From assembly GCA_900079765.1 (NCBI GenBank), contig LT599017.1, positions 1,517,765 to 1,581,764 on the forward strand: 64,000 nucleotides of DNA, given 5' to 3'. The position numbers and the translations under genes were made by a program. A model generated the notes under the pieces. The model searched no databases. It had not been told where the DNA came from and saw only the letters and a list, made by a program, of their open reading frames with translations. Of the stretch, positions 7,581 to 17,615 are shown one piece after another; within the stretch, counting starts at the first letter, position 1; each line of letters opens with the position of its first letter. The DNA is from an uncultured Eubacteriales bacterium. Lineage in GTDB: Bacteria; Bacillota; Clostridia; Oscillospirales; Oscillospiraceae.

Positions 7581-10500
7581 TTATACAACCAGGTGGATAA
7601 AACGCTCCAAAATTGTTGCCACCTCTGCTCTTGTGGCGGTACCAGTGGGCGCGAAGCTGCCATTATCCCTCCCGGTAATGAGACCGTTACCTTGGCAGTA
7701 CAATGCCCCAGCCTGTGCCCAGTCGCCGATGGAGGATGCGTCGGGATAGGTTAGTATTTTTCCATTTGTAGCTGTGTCTAGCTTCATAAACTGGGCGAAC
7801 CGATAGAGCATGGTCGCCATCTCCTGCCGCGTGACCTGACGGTCCGGCTCAAATTTTCCGCCGCCTACACCGGTAATAATGCCGTTTTCCGCGCACCAGT
7901 CGATGTAGGAACCATACCAGCCGCTGTAATCGCAGTCGGTGAAGGCATGGGTGCCGGTGGTGCTCAGCGCGCCGTAGCTGCGCTCGTAGAGCCGTCCGAT
8001 GACCGTAGCCAGCATGGCGCGGGTCATCCCTGTGTCAGGGGAAAAGGTGCTGCTTCCGGTTCCCATAAACAGCTCACGTTGGGTGACAAAGTCGATGGCT
8101 TCCTTTGCCCAATGCGTCGAGATGTCGGTAAAGTGCTTGGGATTCGGTGCCAGAAGCACCGTTTTGCCTTCCGGCGCAATATATTTCATAGTACCGCTGG
8201 ATTCCGAGGAGAAGCCGATGAAAACCTTATTCCCGCTTGTATCCAGATAGTACGGCAATCCGGCGGCTTTTGTGAATACCGCTGCGATTGTGTGGGCTGC
8301 TGTAATATCTGACAGCGTGTAGGTGCTGACCGCGCCCACACTTTTGCCGTCTACCAGCACATCGGAAATGACATAGCCTGTGTCTGGCGTGATGGTGAAG
8401 GTTTTACTTCCGCCCTTGGTCACGCTGACCGTACCGTTGGGACTGATGGTGCCGCCGGTCACGGAGGTGGGAACCGTAATGCTGAAGCTGGTTTGTGTTG
8501 TGCCCCCGCCCGTGGGTGTGCTGGGCGAAGCCGGGGTGTTATACCCAATGGCATAGGTCGAGAAATATTTGGCATACAGGGTCAGCTCGGTCTTATCCGC
8601 GCTGATTTCAATCTTTTCATGGTTGTCGTTTGGTTCTTGCGTAATGGTATCTACCGCAAGACCACTGCCGTGTGCGCGGTAAACCACATACCCTTCCTTG
8701 CCCTGCAGCGCGGCGGGCAGCGGAATGACAATGGTCAGTAAATCGGTGGTTTCAGTAATGGCGTCTTCGGTCTGCGCGCCGCTGTTGGTCGTTGTAATCT
8801 TGGTCAAATCCACATCCAGCACTGTTCCCGTGGTCATCCCCGCCGCGCGAAGCGCGTCGCTGACCTTCGTCTGTGCGGCTGAGCTTGTGCTGGGCTGAAC
8901 CTCCAGCACAATGTTTACAGAGCCGCCGCCAGTGACAGCGTCGCTGTCTGCGTCCGTCAGCTTTCCGCCATTTGTTTCGGTTGCCAGCAGTGCGCCGAGT
9001 CCGCTTACAACAATTGCCGGAGTGTCTTCGCCCTGTACGCTCACGCGTGTGCTCTTGTTACCTGCGGGCAGCTTGATGGGTTCAAGCACAGGCGCTCCGC
9101 CCTTGACCGTCACGCCCACGGTGACCTGCTGCCCCTCGCTGCCTGTGACTACCAGCGAATAAACGCCGTCCGGGACAGTCATAAAGGAAAATTCACCGGA
9201 ATTGTTTGTCGTCGTGGTGCCAATCTGAACGCCGCCTTGATAGAGCGCAACCGCGACACCATTGACAGCAGCCGTAATGTTATCGGCGTCCACAACTGTA
9301 CCGGCGACGGTATAGGTGCTTTGCGCCCAGCCCGCATACAGGGTCACTTTACCGCTCACCGTGTCGGTGTTAAAGTTCCACGGTTTTTGGCAGACGGCGT
9401 CCTTGTACCAGCCGGTAAAGGTGAAGCCTGCGTGTTCGGGGGGCGCAGGAGGTGTCACCAGACCGCCTGCAGGAACCGTTTGCCCTGCCGCATCGCCGCC
9501 GCTGAAGCTCACGGCATAGGTGGCGAGATTTTCCGTCCAAACCGCAGTCAGGGTTTTGTCGGCTGTGATGGCAAAGCTTTGCCCCGGCTGATAGGTTTTC
9601 GTGCCGTCGCTCCAGCCGGCAAAGGTATAGCCCACTTTCGCCAGCCCGCCGAGGTTCGCTTTCACCGTAACCGTGGCGCTTGCCGCATACTGGGTCCGGT
9701 CAACGGGGACGCTGCCCAAGGCCGCTCCTCCCGAAAGGTAGGTTACGGAGAAGCTGCTGGTCTGTATCGGTGTCCACTTCGCGAAAAGTGTGGAAGATGC
9801 CTCAACATTTGTGTTGTTGAACGTCCAAGCGTTGGTGAAACCCGCGTCTTTGTACCAGCCCGCAAAGACAAAGCCGCTCTTTTTCGGAGTAGGGGGAAGC
9901 GTCGCTTTTTCTCCGCTGAGAACCGGCTGCGCCGCATAGGTATCGTCCCCGTTTTGGTAGGTAATTAAATAAATGTCGGTCGCCGCGGCGGCGGATGCCG
10001 CGCTGTCCAAGGCGCTGGTTTGATTGCCCAGCGCGGTGACGGTGGCCGAATAGCTGCCGGCCTCAGTCATGCGTGAGGTCAGATTATATTCCGTTCCCGT
10101 AACGCGAATCGGGTCTCCAAGCGGTGCGCCATCCTTCATCACCTGCACAGAATAGGCGGCTGCATCCGTAACAGCGTCCCATTTAAGCGTGGTGCCCTTC
10201 CATGTGGGGGCGCTCGGCGTGGGAAGGGGGCCGATAGTGCTAACACCCATAGCGTCTGAAAAGCAGACAATGTCTGCTTTTTCACTGACATCGCGGGCGG
10301 GCATGATATCCGAGTGAATGGTCAATACAGCGCGCACGAGATAGCTGGTGCCTTGGGTCAGTCCGGTCACCGTGACACTTCTGGAGGTATTGGAAAGCGG
10401 CTCCGCGGTAGTGGCCGTTGTCCATGTTTGGCCGTTATCCTGTGAAAGCTCAATACGGAAGCTCTGCTGCTGGTCAATCGCCGCCCGTGCGGTTTCCGCG

Positions 10501-13130
10501 TTTGAAAACGCGAAGCTGAGCGTGGTGTCCGTCTTTCCGCTGGGCGCCATCAAGCCGCCGAAATACGCCGGGGTTCCGTATGCTTCGTCGAGCGTGTCGA
10601 TGCTGCTCTTATAAAAATCATTCTGATCCAGATTGAGCTGAAGATCGCCCTCGCTGTTCCGGGCAAAGGTATTGGCGGCAAGCAGCGCCTCTCCCAGCGC
10701 ATAAGCGTTCTCACTGCTGTCCAGCAAAACGCCGTTCACGGTGACCTTGGCCGGGTCGGACAGGGTGTGCCAGGCGCCGACCAGATTCATGCCAACAGCA
10801 TTATCTGTAAATTGATTGCCCGTGATGGTTGCGGTGATATCAAAGTAAGCGGCGGTTGAAATGGGGCCGCTGAGATAGCCGGGGAAAAAGGCGTTTTTGA
10901 AACCGCTCATCACATTGTTTGTAATGGTAGCCGTTCCGCCGTATAGATAAATGCCGTACTCGTAGCCGTCGGATTTGTTCAGACGCGCCGGGGTCGCCGT
11001 TCCGGAAAAATGGCTGTTCGTCACCGTCAGCGTGCCGCCGCGGGAAGCAACCGCGTTGCGGAACGCGTTGGAGTCGCCAAAGGTGCAGCCGTCGATGGTG
11101 ACTGCGGCGGCATCTGGATCGGCGTGAACGCCGAAATTGTTTACGGTTCCGCCATCAGTGGGATTTCCGTAAAAATTCTCAAAGCTCACATTTTTTAGCG
11201 TGAGCGAGGCATGGTCTTTCACCTGAATGCCGCAGAGCAAAAGAGTTTCACCGTTTTTCAGCGTGGCATCTTTTATGGTCAGGTTTCCGTCAGTGCCGGA
11301 AACCGAAAGGAAAATTTGGCCGTTGGCGCTAGGAACACTGGTTTCCTCCGTGTCGCCCTGGCGTTTGACCAGCGTGCCCGCAATGCCTGTGCCGACATTG
11401 ATGGTCGCGCCCTTGCCGTCAATGGTCACGGCGCGGGTGACGGTTCCGCCGTCGTAGGTATATTCCGTTCCGGGAACCAGATTGATGGTGGTGACGTAGC
11501 TGTTACCCAGTGCCGCTTTCAGCTCGTCGGAATCATGGGCCGTTACCACGGGGTTTATGTAGGTACCGGTAACCGTGCAGGCTGCGTTAAAGGCAGCACT
11601 CAGATTGGATAGGGTTAGCGTGGCATCGGTTTCCCCATTCGTCCCATCTCCCGACCAGAGATAGGTATAAGTGGTTGCTCCGGTTCCTGTGGCGGTCAGC
11701 ACCACGGTTTTTCCTTCGGGTATCTGCGCGCCGGTTTGAATGGCGGTGTCATCCACGGTTGCGGAAACAGAGCTGCCGGTCGTGTCGCCGGCGGCGGTTC
11801 CGCTGAAGGCCACGGTGTAAAGGGGGACGCTGACCGACGCGGCGGCTCCCGCAATTGAGAGAGTCTTGCCGGTATTCATCCCATTTACAAACACGTCATA
11901 GGTTCCGTTGTCCGCACTGACGGTATAGACACCGGTGGCGGATTTGGTCGCGGTGTATTTCACCACATTGCTCTGCCGCAGCTGGACGCTGCCGCTGACA
12001 TCTGCCGATACGCCATTGACCAGAGTGTTAATCGTGGCTGCGTAAGTGGGCGGGGTAGTATAGCCCGCATACAGGTCATTTGTCGCGTACCCGATAACGT
12101 TACCGGTATACGGGATTGTCAGCGCTTCGTCGGTAAACCAAGCCATGATGTTTCCGTCCTGATCCACAACGCTAGGCAGAGGACCGGATACCATGTTGAA
12201 GATGCTGGAAATCGTCAGCTCAGAGAGCACGCAGGTATCTGTGTTGGCAAGCTTGTGCAACGTGACGCTCTTCGAGTTTTCAGTGTCCACCGCCGTAGAA
12301 CCGGTCGATGCATTGTTGGCAAGGGTCCTGGCGTAAACAGAGCCCATGTTCAAGACATCCTGGGTTCCGCCGCTCGCCGTGCCCACATTTATCGTAGCAC
12401 CGCCGTATGCGAACACACCGTACGATGACGCACCGCCAGGCGCAGAAATACCGGTACCCGCATTGACTATCACGTTTGCGCCGTATGCGCGGATGCCAGT
12501 TTTGGCGCCGGAAGAGCTGCCTGCGGACGCAGTTCCAACATACACATACAGTGTCTGAGTGCTTGTCGCGTCCACACCTATGCTTGCTGCTGACAGGCCT
12601 CCGCCGGTTGCCGAGGTCAGACTGATTCTCGCGCCGTTACCGTTTGCAAGCAGGCCATAGCAGGGAGCGCCACTTGAAGAACTGGAACCCCCAATTGCGT
12701 TGGCATAGCCCCAGACGGCGACGACCCCGCTGAAGGTACTGTGCGTATATAGCCCATGGCTGTTCTTTCCACTGTAAGCGCTTACATCTCCTCCGTGAAG
12801 CGTGATGTTCTTAAGAATCAACGTACCGCTTCCGGAAACAGTTAGTGCCGTGCCGGTGTCTGCCGTGGCATCGCCTGTCAGCGTATGCTCGCCGCCATCA
12901 AGAATCACAGTCTTTCCTGAGGCAATGGTAATTTTCGCTGTGCAGGTAATATCCCCAGTCATGGTCACGGTTCCGCCGTTGTTTCCTGCATAATTCAGTG
13001 CCTCTGTCAGCGCTGCGCCGTCTGCCACAGACGCATTATTCGCCGCGCTTGCCGTCAGTGTCACCGATGGCAGCAGGGCGAATAGCATGACCACCGCCAA
13101 AACAGCACTGATGATTCTCCTCTTTTTCAT
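7581..13130 (-). CDS. Large S-layer-homology surface protein with beta-helix and InlB-type repeats
   Basis: A 1849-residue exported protein. In order: signal peptide (1-30, ending ASA); two right-handed beta-helix regions with repeated Gly/Thr/Asn turns (about 50-330 and 560-800); a fibronectin-III-like part (about 900-1070); three InlB/Flg_new-type repeats with GWYKDA motifs (about 1070-1280); a carboxypeptidase-regulatory-like domain (about 1290-1370); a bacterial repeat (about 1570-1640); three SLH domains at the end (about 1670-1849). SLH domains hold proteins to wall polymers, so this is probably a cell-surface adhesin or glycan-binding protein. The second ATG was chosen because GGAGG lies seven bases before it. 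A two-component system lies immediately upstream on the same strand. Confidence 0.85.
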   Translation of the reverse strand: MKKRRIISAVLAVVMLFALLPSVTLTASAANNASVADGAALTEALNYAGNNGGTVTMTGDITCTAKITIASGKTVILDGGEHTLTGDATADTGTALTVSGSGTLILKNITLHGGDVSAYSGKNSHGLYTHSTFSGVVAVWGYANAIGGSSSSSGAPCYGLLANGNGARISLTSATGGGLSAASIGVDATSTQTLYVYVGTASAGSSSGAKTGIRAYGANVIVNAGTGISAPGGASSYGVFAYGGATINVGTASGGTQDVLNMGSVYARTLANNASTGSTAVDTENSKSVTLHKLANTDTCVLSELTISSIFNMVSGPLPSVVDQDGNIMAWFTDEALTIPYTGNVIGYATNDLYAGYTTPPTYAATINTLVNGVSADVSGSVQLRQSNVVKYTATKSATGVYTVSADNGTYDVFVNGMNTGKTLSIAGAAASVSVPLYTVAFSGTAAGDTTGSSVSATVDDTAIQTGAQIPEGKTVVLTATGTGATTYTYLWSGDGTNGETDATLTLSNLSAAFNAACTVTGTYINPVVTAHDSDELKAALGNSYVTTINLVPGTEYTYDGGTVTRAVTIDGKGATINVGTGIAGTLVKRQGDTEETSVPSANGQIFLSVSGTDGNLTIKDATLKNGETLLLCGIQVKDHASLTLKNVSFENFYGNPTDGGTVNNFGVHADPDAAAVTIDGCTFGDSNAFRNAVASRGGTLTVTNSHFSGTATPARLNKSDGYEYGIYLYGGTATITNNVMSGFKNAFFPGYLSGPISTAAYFDITATITGNQFTDNAVGMNLVGAWHTLSDPAKVTVNGVLLDSSENAYALGEALLAANTFARNSEGDLQLNLDQNDFYKSSIDTLDEAYGTPAYFGGLMAPSGKTDTTLSFAFSNAETARAAIDQQQSFRIELSQDNGQTWTTATTAEPLSNTSRSVTVTGLTQGTSYLVRAVLTIHSDIMPARDVSEKADIVCFSDAMGVSTIGPLPTPSAPTWKGTTLKWDAVTDAAAYSVQVMKDGAPLGDPIRVTGTEYNLTSRMTEAGSYSATVTALGNQTSALDSAASAAAATDIYLITYQNGDDTYAAQPVLSGEKATLPPTPKKSGFVFAGWYKDAGFTNAWTFNNTNVEASSTLFAKWTPIQTSSFSVTYLSGGAALGSVPVDRTQYAASATVTVKANLGGLAKVGYTFAGWSDGTKTYQPGQSFAITADKTLTAVWTENLATYAVSFSGGDAAGQTVPAGGLVTPPAPPEHAGFTFTGWYKDAVCQKPWNFNTDTVSGKVTLYAGWAQSTYTVAGTVVDADNITAAVNGVAVALYQGGVQIGTTTTNNSGEFSFMTVPDGVYSLVVTGSEGQQVTVGVTVKGGAPVLEPIKLPAGNKSTRVSVQGEDTPAIVVSGLGALLATETNGGKLTDADSDAVTGGGSVNIVLEVQPSTSSAAQTKVSDALRAAGMTTGTVLDVDLTKITTTNSGAQTEDAITETTDLLTIVIPLPAALQGKEGYVVYRAHGSGLAVDTITQEPNDNHEKIEISADKTELTLYAKYFSTYAIGYNTPASPSTPTGGGTTQTSFSITVPTSVTGGTISPNGTVSVTKGGSKTFTITPDTGYVISDVLVDGKSVGAVSTYTLSDITAAHTIAAVFTKAAGLPYYLDTSGNKVFIGFSSESSGTMKYIAPEGKTVLLAPNPKHFTDISTHWAKEAIDFVTQRELFMGTGSSTFSPDTGMTRAMLATVIGRLYERSYGALSTTGTHAFTDCDYSGWYGSYIDWCAENGIITGVGGGKFEPDRQVTRQEMATMLYRFAQFMKLDTATNGKILTYPDASSIGDWAQAGALYCQGNGLITGRDNGSFAPTGTATRAEVATILERFIHLVV

Positions 13131-13252
13131 AATCATTCCTCCAAATCTTTTCCCAAAATGTGTACGTGAAAATATAGAACGCTATTATCCCTGCAATTAT
13201 AATAAAAACGCAAAATTACAAAGTCATTACAAAAACGCCCGTATACGACAAA

Positions 13253-13292
13253 AAACGTTGCTTTCCTAAAAAATTTTAGGAAAGCAACGTTT
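13253..13292 (-). terminator. Perfect 19-bp terminator hairpin overlapping a stop codon
   Basis: Bases 13253-13271 pair with 13274-13292 across a two-base loop, and a T-run follows on the minus strand. The TAA of the response regulator gene lies inside the stem. It should end the kinase-regulator transcript before the SLH gene. Confidence 0.9.
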
Positions 13293-14361
13293 CGTACGCC
13301 TGCTGTATGGATTGACTGAGCGGCACACCGTACAGCTCGTTCCAGCGCGCCTGCTGCTGTCGGTAAAAACAGATGAGCGCGCCCGGCCCTTCCTCCCGGA
13401 ACAAACACGGCATTGCCCGCAGGACAAGCTGCTCCTGCCACGGGAACTGCTCGGCCAGATAACACAGTGCCTGGGCGCAGGGCACTCCCGCGTGACTGCA
13501 TTGCTCGGTCAGTTTAATCGCCCAGTTTAGATAGGCGGACTCAAACTGTTTGGAGGTGACGCTCCAAAGATAATCCGCCTGGGCAATAAATTGCAGAAAA
13601 TTATATCGCCGTAAAACCTCAACCAGAGAACCCTCTGCTTTTTCCAGTGCCTCAGGTGGCGGAAAGGGCTGTATCAGAATGGGCTTTTGACCCAGAGAGG
13701 GGGAAATAAAACAATAAGCTCCCTTGACCGCCTTGATGCGCAAATCCAGCCTGCTCTCCTCCAACGACTGATTCAAGCGGAAAACCGTGGTGCGAAGATT
13801 GCTCTCCCCTTTGTCAGGGGAGCCGTTTGGCCAAAGCGTCTCAATCAGCGGCCACTTGGGTGCTGTCTGCCCGCTTTTCATCAGTAAGTAGAAAAACAGT
13901 TCCTCACACTTCGCCGTCTGAAAATGCAGGGTGGCATCCGCCACGGGGAAAAAGAACTGGTTTCCCTCGCCAGAGCGATTTGACACACCCTTGATGCCCG
14001 TACGCTGTTTCAGCACCTTCTCCAGCACACGCCGCAGCTCCACATCATGTACGGGTTTTACCACATAGTCCAGCGCGTCCACCTTAAAAGCGTTCAGGGC
14101 GTATTCGGTATATGCGGTTACAAAAATGACGACGGGCGGACACTTAAGCTCCCGCAGCAGCTCCGCAAGCTCAAGCCCTGTCAGCTCCGGCATGGCAATA
14201 TCCAAAAAGACAACGTCTGTTTGGGATTTTTGCAGACAGGGCAGCAGTTCCAGGGGATTTTGCAGGATGTGCGTTACCTGCACCAGCTTTGTCTCCGCCA
14301 GCTGCAAGCCCAGCCACTGACCCGCCGCCCACTCGTCGTCTACCACAATCGCCCGCATCAT
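13276..14361 (-). CDS. Response regulator with SARP/BTAD-type output domain
   Basis: A 361-residue protein. Residues 1-120 are a receiver domain with acidic DD at 8-9, phospho-acceptor Asp54 in VVFLDIAMPELTG, Thr in VTAYTEY and Lys in VVKPVHD. Residues about 150-225 look like a winged helix of the OmpR/SARP kind (LIETLWPNGSPDKGESNLRTTVFRLNQSL), followed by a helical BTAD-like segment. It would regulate transcription on phosphorylation by the kinase encoded just upstream, whose stop overlaps its start by four bases. The likely target is the neighbouring SLH gene; that is inference. Confidence 0.8.
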   Translation of the reverse strand: MMRAIVVDDEWAAGQWLGLQLAETKLVQVTHILQNPLELLPCLQKSQTDVVFLDIAMPELTGLELAELLRELKCPPVVIFVTAYTEYALNAFKVDALDYVVKPVHDVELRRVLEKVLKQRTGIKGVSNRSGEGNQFFFPVADATLHFQTAKCEELFFYLLMKSGQTAPKWPLIETLWPNGSPDKGESNLRTTVFRLNQSLEESRLDLRIKAVKGAYCFISPSLGQKPILIQPFPPPEALEKAEGSLVEVLRRYNFLQFIAQADYLWSVTSKQFESAYLNWAIKLTEQCSHAGVPCAQALCYLAEQFPWQEQLVLRAMPCLFREEGPGALICFYRQQQARWNELYGVPLSQSIQQAYETLLS

Positions 14362-16361
14362 ATGGTCGACTCCTTTCTGCTTTCAGGCAGAGAAAACGAT
14401 ACCGTTGTGCCGCCCGCTTCATTTCTTGCAATGGTTAATCCCTTATGATACCGGCGCAGCAATCTTGCGTGAATGTTGACCAGTCCGACGCCGCGGCGGG
14501 ATGTCGGCTCTGTTTTCTCCATCGTAATCGTTGTAAAAGTTTCATTCATATCTTTCAAAATCTGGATTTGAGTCTCCCCAATTCCAACGCCGTCGTCCCG
14601 CACCTCACATTGGAACATGTTACCCGTCTGCGCGGCACAAATCACCACGGTGCCGCCCTCAATGCGCTTCATCAGTCCGTGATTGATGGCATTTTCAATC
14701 AGAGGCTGTAAAATCAGAGGCGGAATCAACTGCTGGTACAATTCTTCCGGTATTTCATAAATTACTTGCAGCCGATCCTGAAATCTGACCTTTTCGATAT
14801 TAATATACGCCTTCACCAGCTCCAATTCCTGTTCCAGTGTCACCATATAATCCATATTTTTAAAATCGTAGCTTTTACGCAGAAAGAACGACAGGTCTAC
14901 AATGAGACTGCTGGCTTTTTTGGGTTCAGTGGTACAGTATAGCGCAATAGCGCTCATGGCATTGTACAAAAAATGCGGTCCAATCTGCGCTTGATAATAG
15001 GCAAGCTCAATTTCGTTTTTTGCTTTAATTAAGTTGCTTTCAAGATGCTTGCGCTGTTCAATATCGGTGCTGCTGCCCCGGTAAGCCAGAACCGTTCCAT
15101 CCGCAGCAAGCACAGGCATAGCGTCTACCTTGAGCCAAAGCAGCGTGCCGTCTTTTTTGCGATGGCGTATTTCATAGTTTGTCAAAATTTCCGCATTTTC
15201 CATTGTTTTTTCGTAGCGTTGCATATCGTCTGCATCAATATAATCTCCGTAATGTTTGCCCAAAAGACTATTACCTTCAAACCCCAGTACCTTACACACC
15301 TCGTGACTGACATAAGAATAAACTCCGCCACGATCCACCTGCCAAAAATAGGTTCCCGACAGCTCAGAAAGTGCCTCATACCGCTCTGTGATCTCCTGTA
15401 TTTTTCGGTTGTGTATAGCTAGATATCTCGCCCTGCTAGATTGAATAAACCCGACAATCAGCAGAATTACCGCTCCAACGGCAGTTGCAATGAGACAAAT
15501 GATAACAACGCGATTGCTGTTGGTTATTTCAACCTTTAAAGGGACGTGCCTATTTAGAATATCCGTCTTTTCCTGTTCCGTGATGCTTAAAATGGCTTTG
15601 TCTAAAATAGATTGTAGCATCACCTGATTTTTTGCAATTCCGATGGAGAGATAGTTGGAATAGCCTTCGATTTTGCCGATTACCTTCAGGTCAAACCAGC
15701 CCTGTCCGCGAATGTTGTACTCGGCGACAATTAAAGACCGTATTGTAAAATCAGCCTGCCCCGTCAGCACCATATCAAAGGCTTCCGCCTCTGTCTCGGT
15801 GAGAACGATGGACAGGTTGGGATAATCCGTTCTGAGCCGTTCTTCCACAGAGGTACCTGCGGGAAGCACAACCGTTTTATTGACTTCATTATGAAGGTCT
15901 CTCACAAAAGCCGAATCGTATCTGCCGATAATGACGTTGTCGTCCACAATCAGCGGGTCAGAAAAAATCAGCCATTTTTCCCGCTCGGGAGTTTTATTCA
16001 GCAGGGAGAGCAGCATGACTTTCCCATCCTGGGAGTACTGAAGCGACTGGCTCCAATCACTGGTGGGCACAAGCTCAAACCGGACATGGAGCCTTTTCTC
16101 TATCAGCTTAAAATAGTCCGCCGCAATCCCCGAGTACTCTCCCTTATCATTAAGCCGTTCAAACGGCTCCCAATCAGGGTCCACCGCAATTTTTATGGGA
16201 GAAATGGACTGCAGGTATTCGGTCTCTTCCTGAGATAGATTAAGGGGCTGTTCAGATTTCATTTGAACAAGGAGTATCATAAGTGTGGTTATCGCAGCAG
16301 CAGCAACCACCACCAAAATCATTTTTACTGTTTTTATGATAGGACACCTTCTTTCGTCCAC
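14358..16361 (-). CDS. Sensor histidine kinase with extracellular solute-binding domain and PAS
   Basis: A 667-residue membrane kinase. An N-terminal helix (about 12-32) is followed by a periplasmic-type solute-binding domain of the bacterial family 3 kind (about 50-280, PIKIAVDPDWEPFERLNDKG), a second membrane helix (about 285-310) and a PAS domain (about 330-450). A His_kinase/HATPase module ends the protein, with IGPHFLYNAMS containing the phospho-His and LIENAINHGL as N-box. Gly-rich ATP-lid motifs follow. It should sense an amino-acid-like ligand outside the cell. The start is taken as GTG 16361; a downstream ATG is possible. It is co-translated with the response regulator. Confidence 0.85.
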   Translation of the reverse strand: MDERRCPIIKTVKMILVVVAAAAITTLMILLVQMKSEQPLNLSQEETEYLQSISPIKIAVDPDWEPFERLNDKGEYSGIAADYFKLIEKRLHVRFELVPTSDWSQSLQYSQDGKVMLLSLLNKTPEREKWLIFSDPLIVDDNVIIGRYDSAFVRDLHNEVNKTVVLPAGTSVEERLRTDYPNLSIVLTETEAEAFDMVLTGQADFTIRSLIVAEYNIRGQGWFDLKVIGKIEGYSNYLSIGIAKNQVMLQSILDKAILSITEQEKTDILNRHVPLKVEITNSNRVVIICLIATAVGAVILLIVGFIQSSRARYLAIHNRKIQEITERYEALSELSGTYFWQVDRGGVYSYVSHEVCKVLGFEGNSLLGKHYGDYIDADDMQRYEKTMENAEILTNYEIRHRKKDGTLLWLKVDAMPVLAADGTVLAYRGSSTDIEQRKHLESNLIKAKNEIELAYYQAQIGPHFLYNAMSAIALYCTTEPKKASSLIVDLSFFLRKSYDFKNMDYMVTLEQELELVKAYINIEKVRFQDRLQVIYEIPEELYQQLIPPLILQPLIENAINHGLMKRIEGGTVVICAAQTGNMFQCEVRDDGVGIGETQIQILKDMNETFTTITMEKTEPTSRRGVGLVNIHARLLRRYHKGLTIARNEAGGTTVSFSLPESRKESTI

Positions 16362-16870
16362 CTGTCATCACGAATACCATATTCTTGTAGATTGAAAGGC
16401 TATGTTTGGAATAGGCTTATTATATCAGTAAATTCGATGGTTTCAAAGAAATATCTATATTTTTCGATTCGCGCGTAAGTGCCAGTTTCATTACTGTAAA
16501 CTCAGTAAAGTACGCACAGTCCAACAAAATATTTGGAAGAATGTTTAAACTTTCAAGAGAGATCGCGTTGCTTTAATTAAATTAAATAGTATGTAACAAA
16601 TTTATAATTTCAACTTTATTACAGAGGATATTATTCCATTTCTTGGCTATCAAACAGTGTTCTGCCATGGGTGTAATAACGCCAGGCTGCTCAGACGCTT
16701 CCATCACTGCCAGTTGAGGCGGATGGCAATGTGTTTGCAGAATATCGGTATTATCGTATGAACGACCAGAAATATTCTCCCAACGGTACCGTCACAGGAG
16801 CTAAAGTGTTAGGTGTGGAAATTTGCCGCAGTAATCGCGACGGAAATGATTCTCCATGCCACTATTCGTC

Positions 16871-16993
16871 TTATTTGTTAATCCAACTGCGCAGACTGCT
16901 GGCGCTAACGCCAAGCTCTTTCTCTGTATCATGAACAGAATGAGCCTCCGCCTGTGCCATTTTAAACTGCCTGTCGTGTACTGCTCTTTTCAT
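16871..16993 (-). pseudogene. IS3-family transposase OrfA remnant
   Basis: A 40-residue frame on the minus strand begins MKRAVHDRQFKMA and ends with EKELGVSASSLRSWINK, the N-terminal HTH of IS3-type OrfA proteins, with a small internal deletion and an early stop. No OrfB or inverted repeats are seen. The surrounding 16362-17160 otherwise holds no intact gene; a frame near 16720-16850 reads protein-like for about 40 residues but has no start. Confidence 0.75.
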
Positions 16994-17094
16994 AAACTTT
17001 TCACCTTTCGCGCTTATCTCGGTGTCCAGCTTATTATACCATGACCAACAACACTCTTTTCTTTAGTGTCCGTTGGCTCCGGGGTAGTTCAAAT

Positions 17095-17148
17095 GAAGCC
17101 GAATGGTGGCTCTCTGAACAACTTCCGCAGCAGCCTGATTACAGAGGG
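17095..17148 (+). repeat. Degenerate partial copy of the first transfer-operon gene
   Basis: GAAGCCGAATGG and CCGCAGCAGCCTGATT, spaced as here with a few deletions, recur in the intact gene at 17251-17310. This is a broken duplicate of that gene's middle part lying just upstream of it. Confidence 0.7.
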
Positions 17149-17170
17149 ATGATATACTGATTTTGCACAT

Positions 17171-17199
17171 TTGTCCCCGCCAATACCTTTATATATAAT
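17171..17199 (+). promoter_or_regulatory. Promoter of the transfer operon
   Basis: TTGTCC (17171-17176), a 17-base spacer and TATAAT (17194-17199) form a good sigma-A type promoter. The ribosome site GGGAGGGA follows at 17210-17217. All rightward genes to 45270 could be read from here. Confidence 0.65.
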
Positions 17200-17223
17200 G
17201 TAGGTACAAGGGAGGGACACAAC

Positions 17224-17394
17224 ATAAAAAAGGTATATATTTCGCTGAACGAAGCCGAATGGCGGCTTTTGCTTTACGCGCTGAACAATCTCCGCAGCAG
17301 CCTGATTGCCGAGGGGCGGTATACCGATGTGGTGGACGAGGTAATGCTGAAAATTATCAACGCGCCCATTCGTATGGCAAAATCCGGGGGGTAA
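17224..17394 (+). CDS. Small conserved ICE protein with an ATA codon at the start position
   Basis: A 56-residue acidic protein reading (M)KKVYISLNEAEWRLLLYALN at its start and ending in MLKIINAPIRMAKSGG. The codon at the expected start is ATA instead of ATG, six bases after a strong GGGAGGGA site. The end resembles that of the small protein at 36569-36754 (MLKIIQAP). It is the first gene of the transfer operon. Either ATA is used weakly, a later codon is used, or the gene is silent. Function unknown. Confidence 0.6.
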   Translation: MKKVYISLNEAEWRLLLYALNNLRSSLIAEGRYTDVVDEVMLKIINAPIRMAKSGG

Positions 17395-17399
17395 CAGTT

Positions 17400-17585
17400 A
17401 TGGAATCCAATACATTTGAAAAAGCCTTTTCCGACTTCATAGACCGCCGGGAGTATGACGAGGCGCAGAACGCTCTTTTTGAAATGGTACGCATATCGTT
17501 TCAAGCCGGGTGGAAATCCGCAGGTGGCGATCCCCCGCCATCACAGCCCGTTTTGCGACTTATCACTATAAAACCCGAAGAATAG
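17400..17585 (+). CDS. Small conserved ICE protein
   Basis: A 61-residue acidic protein (MESNTFEKAFSDFIDRREYD at the start, ending VLRLITIKPEE). A GGGGGG-rich ribosome site precedes ATG 17400, five bases after the previous stop. Proteins of this type accompany parA in Tn1549-type elements. Function unknown. Confidence 0.65.
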   Translation: MESNTFEKAFSDFIDRREYDEAQNALFEMVRISFQAGWKSAGGDPPPSQPVLRLITIKPEE

Positions 17586-17615
17586 CCGCCAAAGACAACC
17601 GCATACATAGCAAAG

